A stretch of 64,000 nucleotides of DNA from NCBI GenBank assembly GCA_903845195.1, contig CAIMWO010000062.1:124001-188000 (forward strand). The letters are read 5' to 3'. This document shows positions 8,312 through 15,165 of the stretch, in pieces. A program made the position numbers and the translations under genes. Within the stretch, counting starts at the first letter, position 1. Each line of letters begins with the position of its first letter. Under the pieces are notes generated by a model that saw only the letters and a list, made by a program, of their open reading frames with translations, was not told where the DNA came from and did not search any database. The DNA is from an uncultured Phycisphaerales bacterium. Its GTDB lineage: Bacteria > Planctomycetota > Phycisphaerae > WQYP01.

Positions 8312-9058
8312 ATGCCCGCGACCGTCACCCTTCCCGCACTGCTGGCGCTCTACAAGATCGATCGTGACCTCCAGACACTGCGAGTTGGCCTCGATAACGT
8401 CCAGAAGGACCAGAAACGCCAACAGGCCAAGATTGCCCAGCTTCAGGCCGATCATGATTCCCGCGATACCGCCAACAAGAAACTCCAGGCCGACGTCAGC
8501 AGTCGTGAACTGGATATGCGAACGCGTCAGGAACACATCGAAAAAATGCGTGGCACGCTGAACACCGCCAAGACCAATAAAGATTACTCCGCCATTCTTG
8601 TGCATATTTCCGGCGAAAAGGCCGAAGTCTCGAAGCTCGAAAAAGATATCCTCGAACAGATGCAGGTTGTCGAAACCGCCTCCGCGGAAATTGCCAGTCT
8701 CAAACAGGTCATCGCGGCCGAGCAGGCGGCACTGGCCAAGATCGAGGCCGAGCATGCCGATAAGGTCAGCGCGCTGCAAACGCAGATCGATGCGCTGGAG
8801 ACCAAGCGGGCCGAGGCTGCCAAGAACGTCCCCGGCGAAGCGCTTCGCCAGTACGACCGCGTCAGCCAGAAATATCCCGGCGACGCGCTGGCCCCGCTGG
8901 AATACGATGAGGGGGATCTCGATTCGGTATCGTGCGGCGCCTGTTATATGGGTCTCAACGTCGAGCACCTCAACGCGCTCCGCAGCCGCGACGAAATTCG
9001 CCGCTGCAATTCCTGCTCCCGCATCCTGTATCTCGCGGATATGATGGCCCAGGTTTGA
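8312..9058 (+). CDS. C4-type zinc ribbon coiled-coil protein (CT398/DUF164-like)
   Basis: 248 residues: a long charged coiled coil (about residues 10-190, rich in Q/K/E/A heptads) followed by a C-terminal zinc ribbon with two CxxC pairs, SCGACYMG and RRCNSCSRILY. This is the CT398-like architecture, a nucleic-acid-associated family of unsettled function. Its adjacency to an RNase H gene is known from other bacteria, for example mycobacteria, and supports the call. The ATG at 8312 is chosen over 8219 and 8297 because GAGAGGT lies 6-7 nt upstream. Confidence 0.88.
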   Translation: MPATVTLPALLALYKIDRDLQTLRVGLDNVQKDQKRQQAKIAQLQADHDSRDTANKKLQADVSSRELDMRTRQEHIEKMRGTLNTAKTNKDYSAILVHISGEKAEVSKLEKDILEQMQVVETASAEIASLKQVIAAEQAALAKIEAEHADKVSALQTQIDALETKRAEAAKNVPGEALRQYDRVSQKYPGDALAPLEYDEGDLDSVSCGACYMGLNVEHLNALRSRDEIRRCNSCSRILYLADMMAQV

Positions 9059-9103
9059 GCGTCTGGAAGCGGACCTCTGATACCTGAAAATTCCGGGCTA
9101 TGT

Positions 9104-9592
9104 ATGACGCTATTTCCTGACAAACCAGCTCATCCCGCGCCCTGCAATACCGCAGCCAAGTCCTTCATCCTTCAATTCGACGGCGGCTCCCGGGGCAATC
9201 CCGGCCCGGCCGGTATTGGCGTAACGGTTTCCACCGACACCGGCAAATCGGTCTACGAACTCGGTGAGTTTCTCGGCCATTACACCAACAACGTTGCCGA
9301 GTACACGGCGCTGCTCCGCGGGCTTGCCGCCGCAGTGGCGCTGGGCGCAACCAAACTGCTCGTTCGTGCCGATTCGGAGTTGGTCGTCCGCCAACTCAAT
9401 GGCATTTACAAGGTGAAATCTCCCGATCTCAAGCCGCTGTTTGCCCAGGCGGTCCAGCTCATCGGCAAGATCGGCGACGTCAAGATCCATCATGTGTACC
9501 GCGAAGGCAACTCGCGCGCCGACGCGCTGGCCAATCTCGCCATGGATACGGAGTCCATGGTCGAGCCACTGGGCCCGCTGCCGCGCAACTGA
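9104..9592 (+). CDS. Ribonuclease HI family protein
   Basis: 162 residues. The RNase H fold and acidic catalytic set are visible: FDGGSRGNPGPAGIGV (Asp26), NVAEYTAL (Glu), RADSELVV (Asp) and the late Asp in REGNSRADALANLA. It cleaves RNA in RNA-DNA hybrids. The compact domain without the basic handle of E. coli RNase HI matches the 'reverse transcriptase-like' RNase HI of Gram-positives and archaea. Pairing with the zinc-ribbon gene 45 bases upstream suggests co-transcription and joint action on R-loops or Okazaki primers, which is inference. Confidence 0.9.
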   Translation: MTLFPDKPAHPAPCNTAAKSFILQFDGGSRGNPGPAGIGVTVSTDTGKSVYELGEFLGHYTNNVAEYTALLRGLAAAVALGATKLLVRADSELVVRQLNGIYKVKSPDLKPLFAQAVQLIGKIGDVKIHHVYREGNSRADALANLAMDTESMVEPLGPLPRN

Positions 9593-9635
9593 CGCTATCC
9601 AATGTTTTTCGCGATTTCACACATTCTGTCGAACT

Positions 9636-9663
9636 TTGCTTTTCCCCCTCATTTTGGTACCAT
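9636..9663 (+). promoter_or_regulatory. Predicted sigma-70 promoter of tRNA-Leu(CAG)
   Basis: TTGCTT (9636-9641), 16-nt spacer, TACCAT (9658-9663); the tRNA 5' end at 9680 is about 16 nt downstream of the -10 box. Confidence 0.45.
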
Positions 9664-9679
9664 CATCCCTCCAAATCCC

Positions 9680-9762
9680 GCGGGCGTGGCGGAATTGGCA
9701 GACGCGCTAGATTCAGGTTCTAGTGTCCAAAAGACGTGGAGGTTCGACTCCTCTCGCCCGCA
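9680..9762 (+). tRNA. tRNA-Leu (anticodon CAG)
   Basis: A class II tRNA of 83 nt. The acceptor stem GCGGGCG (9680-9686) pairs with CGCCCGC (9755-9761) and the discriminator is A. The anticodon stem CTAGA/TCTAG encloses loop TTCAGGT, giving anticodon CAG. A long variable arm and GGTTCGACTCC T-arm are present. CCA is not encoded. Confidence 0.96.
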
Positions 9763-9767
9763 TGATG

Positions 9768-9802
9768 AGCCCTCGACTTGCCGTCGGGGGCTTCGCATTT
9801 TT
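9768..9802 (+). terminator. Rho-independent terminator of tRNA-Leu(CAG)
   Basis: Stem AGCCCTCGAC (9768-9777) with GTCGGGGGCT (9783-9792), 9 of 10 pairs, followed by TCGCATTTTT. Confidence 0.85.
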
Positions 9803-9853
9803 GCCCTATGTTTCCCGCGATCGGTTCATCCTCTCCATGCGCTCTCCCCCTGC

Positions 9854-9911
9854 GCAAAAAAATAGCGCGGCGACCTCTCGGCCGCCGCGCGCATATTTTT
9901 TCCGTCTTCTG
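9854..9911. terminator. Bidirectional terminator downstream of the arsR-type gene
   Basis: Perfect stem GCGCGGCG (9865-9872) with CGCCGCGC (9893-9900). An A-run at about 9856-9862 gives a U-run for the minus strand, where it would terminate the ArsR-type gene. A T-run at about 9906-9911 serves the plus strand. Confidence 0.8.
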
Positions 9912-9936
9912 AAGCCACTCTCCGGCTTCTATGTTT

Positions 9937-10263
9937 TCAATAGCCTTCGACCGTCACGCTGAACGGCGGCGAATTGAAGCGAATCTTCCCGCCGGAAGCT
10001 CTTCCGCCCGTGTTGTCGAGGGCGTAGATCACCTGTTTGCCGTGACGCTTGTTGATGATCACACGATTCATTCGCAGCAAGCCGAGGTGATGGCTCACCG
10101 TTGGTTGGGGCAGCTTCAGATCCTTGCACAGACTCGTCACGTTTCGTTCGCCGCCGGCGAGCAGCATCACGATCTGCAAACGTGTCCTATCCGACAAAAG
10201 GTGAAAAAGCTGGCACAGGTTTTCCAGTGCTTGTGCTTCCGAGATTGACGACTTGGACGCCAT
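9937..10263 (-). CDS. ArsR/SmtB-family transcriptional regulator
   Basis: 108 residues. The winged helix-turn-helix is clear: LFHLLSDRTRLQIVMLLAGG, then TSLCKDLKLPQPTVSHHLGLLR as the recognition unit and the wing RHGKQVIYAL. It binds DNA as a dimer. The paired-cysteine arsenic motif ELCVCDL is absent (only one Cys at that position), so metal sensing of the ArsR type is unlikely; another ligand or redox signal is possible. It is divergent from the fab-like operon at 10717 and the two share a 450-base intergenic region, so control of that operon is a reasonable guess, not shown. Confidence 0.9.
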   Translation of the reverse strand: MASKSSISEAQALENLCQLFHLLSDRTRLQIVMLLAGGERNVTSLCKDLKLPQPTVSHHLGLLRMNRVIINKRHGKQVIYALDNTGGRASGGKIRFNSPPFSVTVEGY

Positions 10264-10612
10264 GGATTCCTCCGATCCGAGTTACAGCTCATCGCATGCG
10301 CTGTCGATTCCACTCGCGTACCTTACGCGAAAATTCATCAGCACAGACAGCTATCAACATGCGTCGGATGCTTTCGGTATGTTTCTGATGATAAGAGCAT
10401 GACCGCAGAAGTCAACAAGCAACCGCTTGCGTAGCCGACCTGCCGGAGGAGCGGGAAAGCAGATCAAACAGATGCGCGGCAATCCACACGCTGATTCGCA
10501 CTCACGGTTCCGTCGGGTAGAGGGTATCCATAGGCAGTTTTGCGTCCATAAAAAGGGACCATTTCGCCAGCTGGCGGAGGTGGACCGCTGTGCGGCCGGA
10601 ATCCCGCCCGGC
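10264..10612. other. Intergenic region between the ArsR-type gene and the fab-like operon
   Basis: A 349-base stretch upstream of the predicted fab promoter. No ORF with family features is seen. An operator for the ArsR-type protein could lie here or at the promoter, but no convincing long palindrome was found in this part. Confidence 0.4.
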
Positions 10613-10690
10613 TTGTCAAATGACGCTGTGGCGGGTACAACACCTTGCTTTAACTTGCGGGGATATCGCAGTATTTCTGCGGATCCCCGC
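10613..10690 (+). promoter_or_regulatory. Predicted promoter and leader hairpin of the fab-like operon
   Basis: TTGTCA (10613-10618), 17-nt spacer, TACAAC (10636-10641). Just downstream of the expected start of transcription is a strong hairpin: GCGGGGAT (10657-10664) with ATCCCCGC (10683-10690), enclosing CGCAG (10667-10671)/CTGCG (10677-10681). There is no U-run after it, so it is more likely an operator or mRNA-stability or regulatory element than a terminator. Confidence 0.6.
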
Positions 10691-10716
10691 GTGGCTTCTG
10701 CAAGGATACCCGCGGC

Positions 10717-11208
10717 GTGAAATTCGTCCTCGTCGACCAGCTTGTGTCTCTCGAACCGGGCAAGAGAATCGTCATGGCCAAGAATGTTTCCATGGCGGAA
10801 GAATACCTGGCCGACCATTTTCCGGGCTTTCCCGTGCTCCCGGGCGTCATGATGCTCGAGGCCGCAATTCAAGCCGCCGCCTGGCTCGTTCGTGTCGAGT
10901 CGAATTTTGCACACAGCCTGGTCGTCCTGAAAGAAGCTCGCGGCGTGCGCTATGGCACATTTGTCGCCCCCGGCAACACGCTGGTGATTACCGCTGAGGC
11001 CGTCGAGATTGCCGCCGGCCGCTCGGATTTTAAGATCAAGGGCGCCGTCAATGGCAATAACGCCATCCAGGCGCGTATCGAACTGGCGCACGTGAATCTT
11101 GCCGCGACCGATCCGGCGATGCAGCCGATCGATCGCAACGTGATAACCGCCCTGAAAGAACGCTGGCAGACGATTCTCCAGCACAGCCCGGTAACGCTGC
11201 CGGCCTGA
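10717..11208 (+). CDS. FabZ-like 3-hydroxyacyl-ACP dehydratase (first)
   Basis: 163 residues, hot-dog fold. The catalytic FabZ segment DHFPGFPVLPGVMMLEAAIQA carries His34 and Glu48, with the 14-residue spacing of FabZ. It dehydrates 3-hydroxyacyl-ACP to trans-2-enoyl-ACP. The start is GTG, reading VKFVLVDQL, the usual N-terminus for these proteins. It is the first gene of a five-gene set (dehydratase, ACP, dehydratase, KS-like, KS). Two dehydratases with one ACP and a KS pair point to a specialised acyl chain rather than housekeeping FAS. Confidence 0.88.
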   Translation: MKFVLVDQLVSLEPGKRIVMAKNVSMAEEYLADHFPGFPVLPGVMMLEAAIQAAAWLVRVESNFAHSLVVLKEARGVRYGTFVAPGNTLVITAEAVEIAAGRSDFKIKGAVNGNNAIQARIELAHVNLAATDPAMQPIDRNVITALKERWQTILQHSPVTLPA

Positions 11209-11252
11209 ACAAGATTTTGAATACCTGCCGTCGAACCAGAACGGAGTTGAAA

Positions 11253-11642
11253 ATGCCCATGACCCAGGAAGAAGTGTTCGCCAAGGTTAAGGAAGTACTC
11301 ACCACGGCGCTGGCTGTTGATGACGATGAAGTGACATCCCAAGCCAAGCTGTCCGAGGACCTCGGCGCGGAGTCCATCGATTATCTGGACATTCAGTTCC
11401 AGCTCGAAAAGTCGTTCAGCATCAAGATTCCCAAGGGCGAACTGACCCCGGAGAATCTCTTCACCAATCCCGAATACGTCCAGAACGGCCGGATGACTCC
11501 CAAGGGCTTGGCCGAACTCAAGACACGCATGCCCTTTGCCGACCTCACCGGGTTTGAAGCCGATCCGGACATCAATAAGTTCCGCGATGTTTTCACCGTC
11601 GATACGCTGGTGAAATACGTGATGACCAAAGTTAACACCTGA
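11253..11642 (+). CDS. Acyl carrier protein, long variant
   Basis: 129 residues. The 4'-phosphopantetheine attachment motif is LGAESIDYLD (Ser41), in a typical helix II context, preceded by TTALAVDDDEVTSQAKLSEDL. Ordinary AcpP is about 80 residues; here roughly 40 extra residues follow the helix II/III region (KGELTPENLF to DPDINKFRDVF) before a final VDTLVKYV helix. ATG 11253 is chosen because GGAG lies about 10 nt upstream; an upstream in-frame codon at 11217 has none. It is presumed to carry the growing chain for the flanking dehydratases and ketosynthases. Confidence 0.88.
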   Translation: MPMTQEEVFAKVKEVLTTALAVDDDEVTSQAKLSEDLGAESIDYLDIQFQLEKSFSIKIPKGELTPENLFTNPEYVQNGRMTPKGLAELKTRMPFADLTGFEADPDINKFRDVFTVDTLVKYVMTKVNT

Positions 11643-11680
11643 GGGAGCCATGAGTGGTCAATGACCACTCGGCACTGATA

Positions 11681-12196
11681 ATGCGTTGGATCTGGATCGA
11701 CAAGTTCGAGAAGTTTGAAGTAAACGTGGCCGCGGTCGCGGTCAAAAACGTTTCGCTGGCGGAGGATCATCTGCACGATCACTTCCCCGGCTTCCCCGTC
11801 ATGCCCGCGTCGCTCATGATCGAAGGCATGGCCCAGACTTCCGGAATCCTTGTGGGTGCGGCCCGCAACTTCAAGGAAAAAGTGATCCTCGCCAAGATCG
11901 GCAAGGCGACGTTCTCGCGGCTGGTCCGCCCGGGCGAACAAATCGTCTATTCAGCCAAGATCGTCAACGTCAATGAAACCGGAGCGGCCATCGAAGGGAC
12001 GATCAGCGTTCGCACCACGGTGGGGGGGCAACCAACGGAAATTTCTGTCGGCACGGTCGACATGATGTTCTCGCACATCGACAACAACATGTCCGGCATG
12101 AAGTTCCCGGATTTCAACTTCGTCTTCAATTCGCAGTTCATGGAACTCTTCGAGACTTATCGCCGAGAACTGAACGTGCAGTTGCCCACCACGTGA
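11681..12196 (+). CDS. FabZ-like 3-hydroxyacyl-ACP dehydratase (second)
   Basis: 171 residues from the ATG at 11681 (MRWIWIDKF, a usual N-terminus for this subgroup). An in-frame GTG at 11654 has a better ribosome site (GAGGGA at 11641), so the start is uncertain. The hot-dog motif LHDHFPGFPVMPASLMIEG keeps His34 and Glu48, so it should be active. It differs from the first dehydratase by a longer C-terminus (DFNFVFNSQFMELFETYRRE). In aryl-polyene systems two dehydratase-fold proteins pair as a heterodimer; whether that occurs here is unknown. Confidence 0.87.
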   Translation: MRWIWIDKFEKFEVNVAAVAVKNVSLAEDHLHDHFPGFPVMPASLMIEGMAQTSGILVGAARNFKEKVILAKIGKATFSRLVRPGEQIVYSAKIVNVNETGAAIEGTISVRTTVGGQPTEISVGTVDMMFSHIDNNMSGMKFPDFNFVFNSQFMELFETYRRELNVQLPTT

Positions 12197-12214
12197 TGGC
12201 CGCTTCCTGCCCGT

Positions 12215-12243
12215 TTGGATTCACCCTCTCCATCCCCTACAAT
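12215..12243 (+). promoter_or_regulatory. Predicted internal promoter for the two ketosynthase genes
   Basis: TTGGAT (12215-12220), exactly 17 nt, TACAAT (12238-12243). It lies between the second dehydratase and the KS-like gene, so the KS pair could be expressed separately from the ACP/dehydratase genes. Confidence 0.55.
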
Positions 12244-12299
12244 ACCGCCTCGTAAATTCGTTACCGAATCGTTATCCCTTCGCTTTTGCAGAGGATTTC

Positions 12300-13655
12300 A
12301 TGCGGCGTGTCGTCATCACCGGCTTGGGCGCTATCTCCCCTCATGGTTTGGGCGCTCCGGCGCTTTGGGAAGCCCTTCTGGCAGGCAAATCTTCGATCGC
12401 GCCGCTGACCCGATTCGACCCCGCCTCGTTCCCTTCCCGCATAGCCGGCACCATTCCTCCGTTCAAGACCACGGAGTTCGTGCCGAAATCCTACCGCAAG
12501 GCCACGAAAATCATGGCCCGCGATATCGAACTTGCCGTCGTCGCGGCTGACTTTGCCGTTCGCGATGCCAAATTGATTACCAAGGGTATTGCCGGCTCCA
12601 CCTCCGTCGATCCGCTCAAGGCCCAGGGCTGGTTTCAGCCCGATCCCACGCGCGTTGGCTGCAATATCGGCGCCGGTCTGATCTGTGCCGATCTCGACGA
12701 GCTCACTGCCGCCATGGCCGTGGCCCGCAATCCTGATAACACGCTCAGCCTCGCCAAGTGGGGCAAGTCCGAGGATCCTGCCGTCACCTCCGGCATGGAG
12801 AATCTCACGCCACTGTGGCTGCTCAAATATCTTCCCAACATGCTGGCCTGCCATGTGTCGATCATTCACGACACGCAGGGGCCTTCCAATACGATCACCT
12901 GTGGGCAGGCCTCCGCGGGGCTGGCGCTGGCCGAGGCCACCCGCACCATTCAGCGCGGTAGTGCTGATCTGGCGCTCGTGGGCGGCTGCGAAACCAAGAT
13001 CCATCCGATGGGTCTGATGCGCTGGAGCCTGCTTGGCCGGCTCAACACTACCAGCAATGAGAATCCCGCCGGCGCTTGCCGCCCGTATGATGAAAATGCC
13101 GCCGGCACCGTGCTGGCTGAAGGCGGGGCGGTCCTGGTCATCGAGGAATACGAGCACGCCAAGAAACGCGGCGCGACGATCTATGCGGAAATCGTCGGTC
13201 TCGGCGCTTCCGCCAGCGCCGGCAGCTCCGTCGTCGACCCTGACCCCACCGGCGAAGCCCCCTCCGTCGCTATCAAGAAAGCCCTCAAGAGCGCCGGGAT
13301 AGCACCGGACGCCATCCACATGATTGTTCCTCCCGGGTACAGCATTCCCGCATGGGACAAGGCGGATGCCAACGCCTTCCGTCTGGCCCTTGGCGACGCA
13401 CTTTCGCACACCGCTATTTTCCCCGCCCGCGCGGGCATCGGTGATTGCGGCGCGGGTGCTCAGGCTCTGGACCTCGTCGCTGCTGCGATGGCTGTTCATA
13501 CCCAGACGCTTCCCCCGGCCATCAACTGTGATTCCCCCATCGATCATCTCTTGATCAGCAAGATCCGGGAGGAGAAGAAGCTTGACCACGTCGTCGTTCT
13601 GGCCAGCGCCCTTGGCGGCCAGAACAGCGCAGTTGTCCTGAAGAAGGTCACGTAA
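12300..13655 (+). CDS. Ketosynthase-like protein lacking the catalytic residues (chain-length-factor type, KS-beta)
   Basis: 451 residues with the thiolase/KAS fold (RRVVITGLGAISPHGLG at the start; GSADLALVGGCETKIHPMG; ACRPYDENAAGTVLAEGGA). Aligned without gaps to FabF, GPSNTITCGQASAG puts Gln203 where the nucleophilic Cys should be; Cys201 is two residues early. The two catalytic histidines are also gone: the HGTGT segment is PPGYSIPAWD, and the GHxxGAAG segment is GIGDCGAGAQ. Cys-to-Gln replacement is the hallmark of chain-length factors of type II polyketide synthases. It is followed 61 bases later by an intact ketosynthase, its likely partner. GAGGATTTC precedes the ATG. Confidence 0.87.
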   Translation: MRRVVITGLGAISPHGLGAPALWEALLAGKSSIAPLTRFDPASFPSRIAGTIPPFKTTEFVPKSYRKATKIMARDIELAVVAADFAVRDAKLITKGIAGSTSVDPLKAQGWFQPDPTRVGCNIGAGLICADLDELTAAMAVARNPDNTLSLAKWGKSEDPAVTSGMENLTPLWLLKYLPNMLACHVSIIHDTQGPSNTITCGQASAGLALAEATRTIQRGSADLALVGGCETKIHPMGLMRWSLLGRLNTTSNENPAGACRPYDENAAGTVLAEGGAVLVIEEYEHAKKRGATIYAEIVGLGASASAGSSVVDPDPTGEAPSVAIKKALKSAGIAPDAIHMIVPPGYSIPAWDKADANAFRLALGDALSHTAIFPARAGIGDCGAGAQALDLVAAAMAVHTQTLPPAINCDSPIDHLLISKIREEKKLDHVVVLASALGGQNSAVVLKKVT

Positions 13656-13716
13656 TTCGACTCTGTGCGTCTTCCGTGTCTCAGTGTCTCTGTGGTGAAA
13701 AAGTTAGAGCAATACT

Positions 13717-15030
13717 ATGCGTAAACGTGTCGTCATCACCGGTATCGGTTGGGTTACCCCGCTCGGGCACGATATCGAAGCGGTTTGGCAGCGTCTGCTC
13801 GCCAGCGATTCGGGCATCGCGACCACCACGATCTTCGATGCCCACACTTTCCCCACCACGTTCTCCGCTGAAGTCAAAGGCTACGATTTCGCGGCCGACC
13901 TCGGCGCTCGCGCTGCGAATCACAAAGACTCCGGTCGCGCCACACGCTTCGCCCTGGGTGCCGCCACCCAAGCCTGGAAATCCGCAGGTCTCCCTCATCC
14001 ATCGGCCGCTCCCTCTTCCCTGACCCCTGATCCCTACTCCGTAGGCACGTATATGGGCGCCGGCGAAGGTGGCCTGGACTTTGCCAACTTTACGCAGACG
14101 TCGCTGGCTGCCTGGCCCGCCGGTGCAACTGCGCTCAACACGCAAATCTGGGGAACACTGGCCCTCAAAACCTTCGACCCCATGACGGAAATTGAGCAGG
14201 AACCTTCGATGACCATCGCTCACCTGGCGATGGAATTCAATGCCCGCGGGCCATCGCTCAATTGCCTCACCGCGTGCGCCGCCTCCACGCAGGCCATCGG
14301 CGAAGCCGCCGAAATCATCCGCCGCGGCGATGCCGAAATCATGATCTCCGGCGGCGCTCACTCCATGATCCACCCCTTCGGCGTCACAGGCTTCAACCGG
14401 CTGACGGCGCTCTCCACCTTCAACGAAAATCCCCGCGCCTCCTGCCGACCCTTCGACGCCACCCGCGGCGGCTTTGTCCTCGGTGAAGGCTCGGGCATCG
14501 TCATTCTTGAATCACTCGAACATGCCCAGGGCCGCGGTGCGAAGATTCTTGCCGAAATTGTCGGCTACGGTTCGTCTTGCGATGCCCATGCCGTCACCGA
14601 CCAGCATCCCGAAGGCCGCGGCGCCATCGTTGCCATCCAGGCCGCCCTCCGCGATGCCGAAATGACCCCGCAGGACATTCAATACATCAACGCCCACGGC
14701 ACCGGCACCAAGGAAAACGACTCGACGGAAACGCACGCCGTAAAAGTCGCGTTCGGCGATCACGCCAAGAACGTGCCGATGAGCAGTATCAAGTCGATGA
14801 TGGGCCACCTCATCGCCGCCGCCGGCGCCGTCGAACTTATCACCTGTGTCCTGGCGATTCGCGACGGCATCATCCCCCCGACCGCCAACTACTCAACTCC
14901 GGACCCGGAATGCGATCTGGATTACGTCCCCAATACGGCCCGCAAGGCGAAGGTGGATGTCGCCATGTCCAACAGTTTCGGCTTCGGCGGCCAAAACGAC
15001 ACGCTGATCATCAAACGATTCAACGGATAA
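13717..15030 (+). CDS. Beta-ketoacyl-ACP synthase (KAS II/FabF type, KS-alpha partner)
   Basis: 437 residues with the full catalytic set: Cys187 in LNCLTACAAST, His327 in INAHGTGTKEND and His364 in SMMGHLIAAAG. It condenses acyl-ACP with malonyl-ACP. The adjacent KS-like gene lacks all three residues, so a KS-alpha/KS-beta heterodimer is the simplest reading. Residues near 105 (PSSLTPDPYS) form an unusual linker encoded by a CCCTGACCCCTGATCCCT repeat-like stretch (14025-14042). FabF-like homology is certain; the product chain is unknown. No ketoreductase or thioesterase lies in the cluster, so those steps would use enzymes from elsewhere. Confidence 0.93.
   Translation: MRKRVVITGIGWVTPLGHDIEAVWQRLLASDSGIATTTIFDAHTFPTTFSAEVKGYDFAADLGARAANHKDSGRATRFALGAATQAWKSAGLPHPSAAPSSLTPDPYSVGTYMGAGEGGLDFANFTQTSLAAWPAGATALNTQIWGTLALKTFDPMTEIEQEPSMTIAHLAMEFNARGPSLNCLTACAASTQAIGEAAEIIRRGDAEIMISGGAHSMIHPFGVTGFNRLTALSTFNENPRASCRPFDATRGGFVLGEGSGIVILESLEHAQGRGAKILAEIVGYGSSCDAHAVTDQHPEGRGAIVAIQAALRDAEMTPQDIQYINAHGTGTKENDSTETHAVKVAFGDHAKNVPMSSIKSMMGHLIAAAGAVELITCVLAIRDGIIPPTANYSTPDPECDLDYVPNTARKAKVDVAMSNSFGFGGQNDTLIIKRFNG
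14020..14042 (+). repeat. CCCTGACCCCTGATCCCT-type short repeat inside a coding region
   Basis: The DNA reads as an imperfect repeat of CCCTGA/CCCCTGA units within the ketosynthase gene. The same word family occurs at 27964-27997 (in the metallophosphoesterase), 49245-49270 and 56038-56063 (both intergenic). Confidence 0.5.
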
Positions 15031-15032
15031 TC

Positions 15033-15059
15033 TGTGGTGCAGACTTCCAGGCCTGCGCG
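15033..15059 (+). repeat. TGGTGCAGRCTTCCAGGCCTGC-type hairpin repeat
   Basis: GTGGTGCAGACTTCCAGGCC followed by TGCGCG. Related units occur at 38023-38052 and inside RNase P RNA at 36993-37020, and a GC-rich variant at 58788-58813. The core CAGGCTTCCAGCCTG forms a small hairpin. Confidence 0.55.
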
Positions 15060-15096
15060 AATGAGGGCGAGTTTCGGCCTCATCGTCTATCGCGGC

Positions 15097-15124
15097 TTGA
15101 CGCTACGCGATTCTCCCGCACAAT
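15097..15124 (+). promoter_or_regulatory. Possible promoter of the phosphoglucomutase gene
   Basis: TTGACG (15097-15102), 16-nt spacer, CACAAT (15119-15124), about 40 bases before the ATG. Confidence 0.4.
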
Positions 15125-15165
15125 CTTTCCTCTGCAATCGTCAGCCCCTCCCAAAGGAGTTCCTC

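Noticed and set aside
8063-8968. Long reverse-strand ORF opposite the GroES-like and zinc-ribbon genes
   Set aside because: It is a shadow of well-supported forward genes and has no family features.
12900-12902. Cys201 of the KS-like protein as the catalytic cysteine
   Set aside because: Gap-free alignment to FabF places it two residues before the nucleophile position, which is Gln203; both catalytic histidines are also gone.
12261-13589. Reverse-strand ORF of 442 codons opposite the KS-like gene
   Set aside because: High GC third positions keep the antisense frame open; no domain is recognisable.
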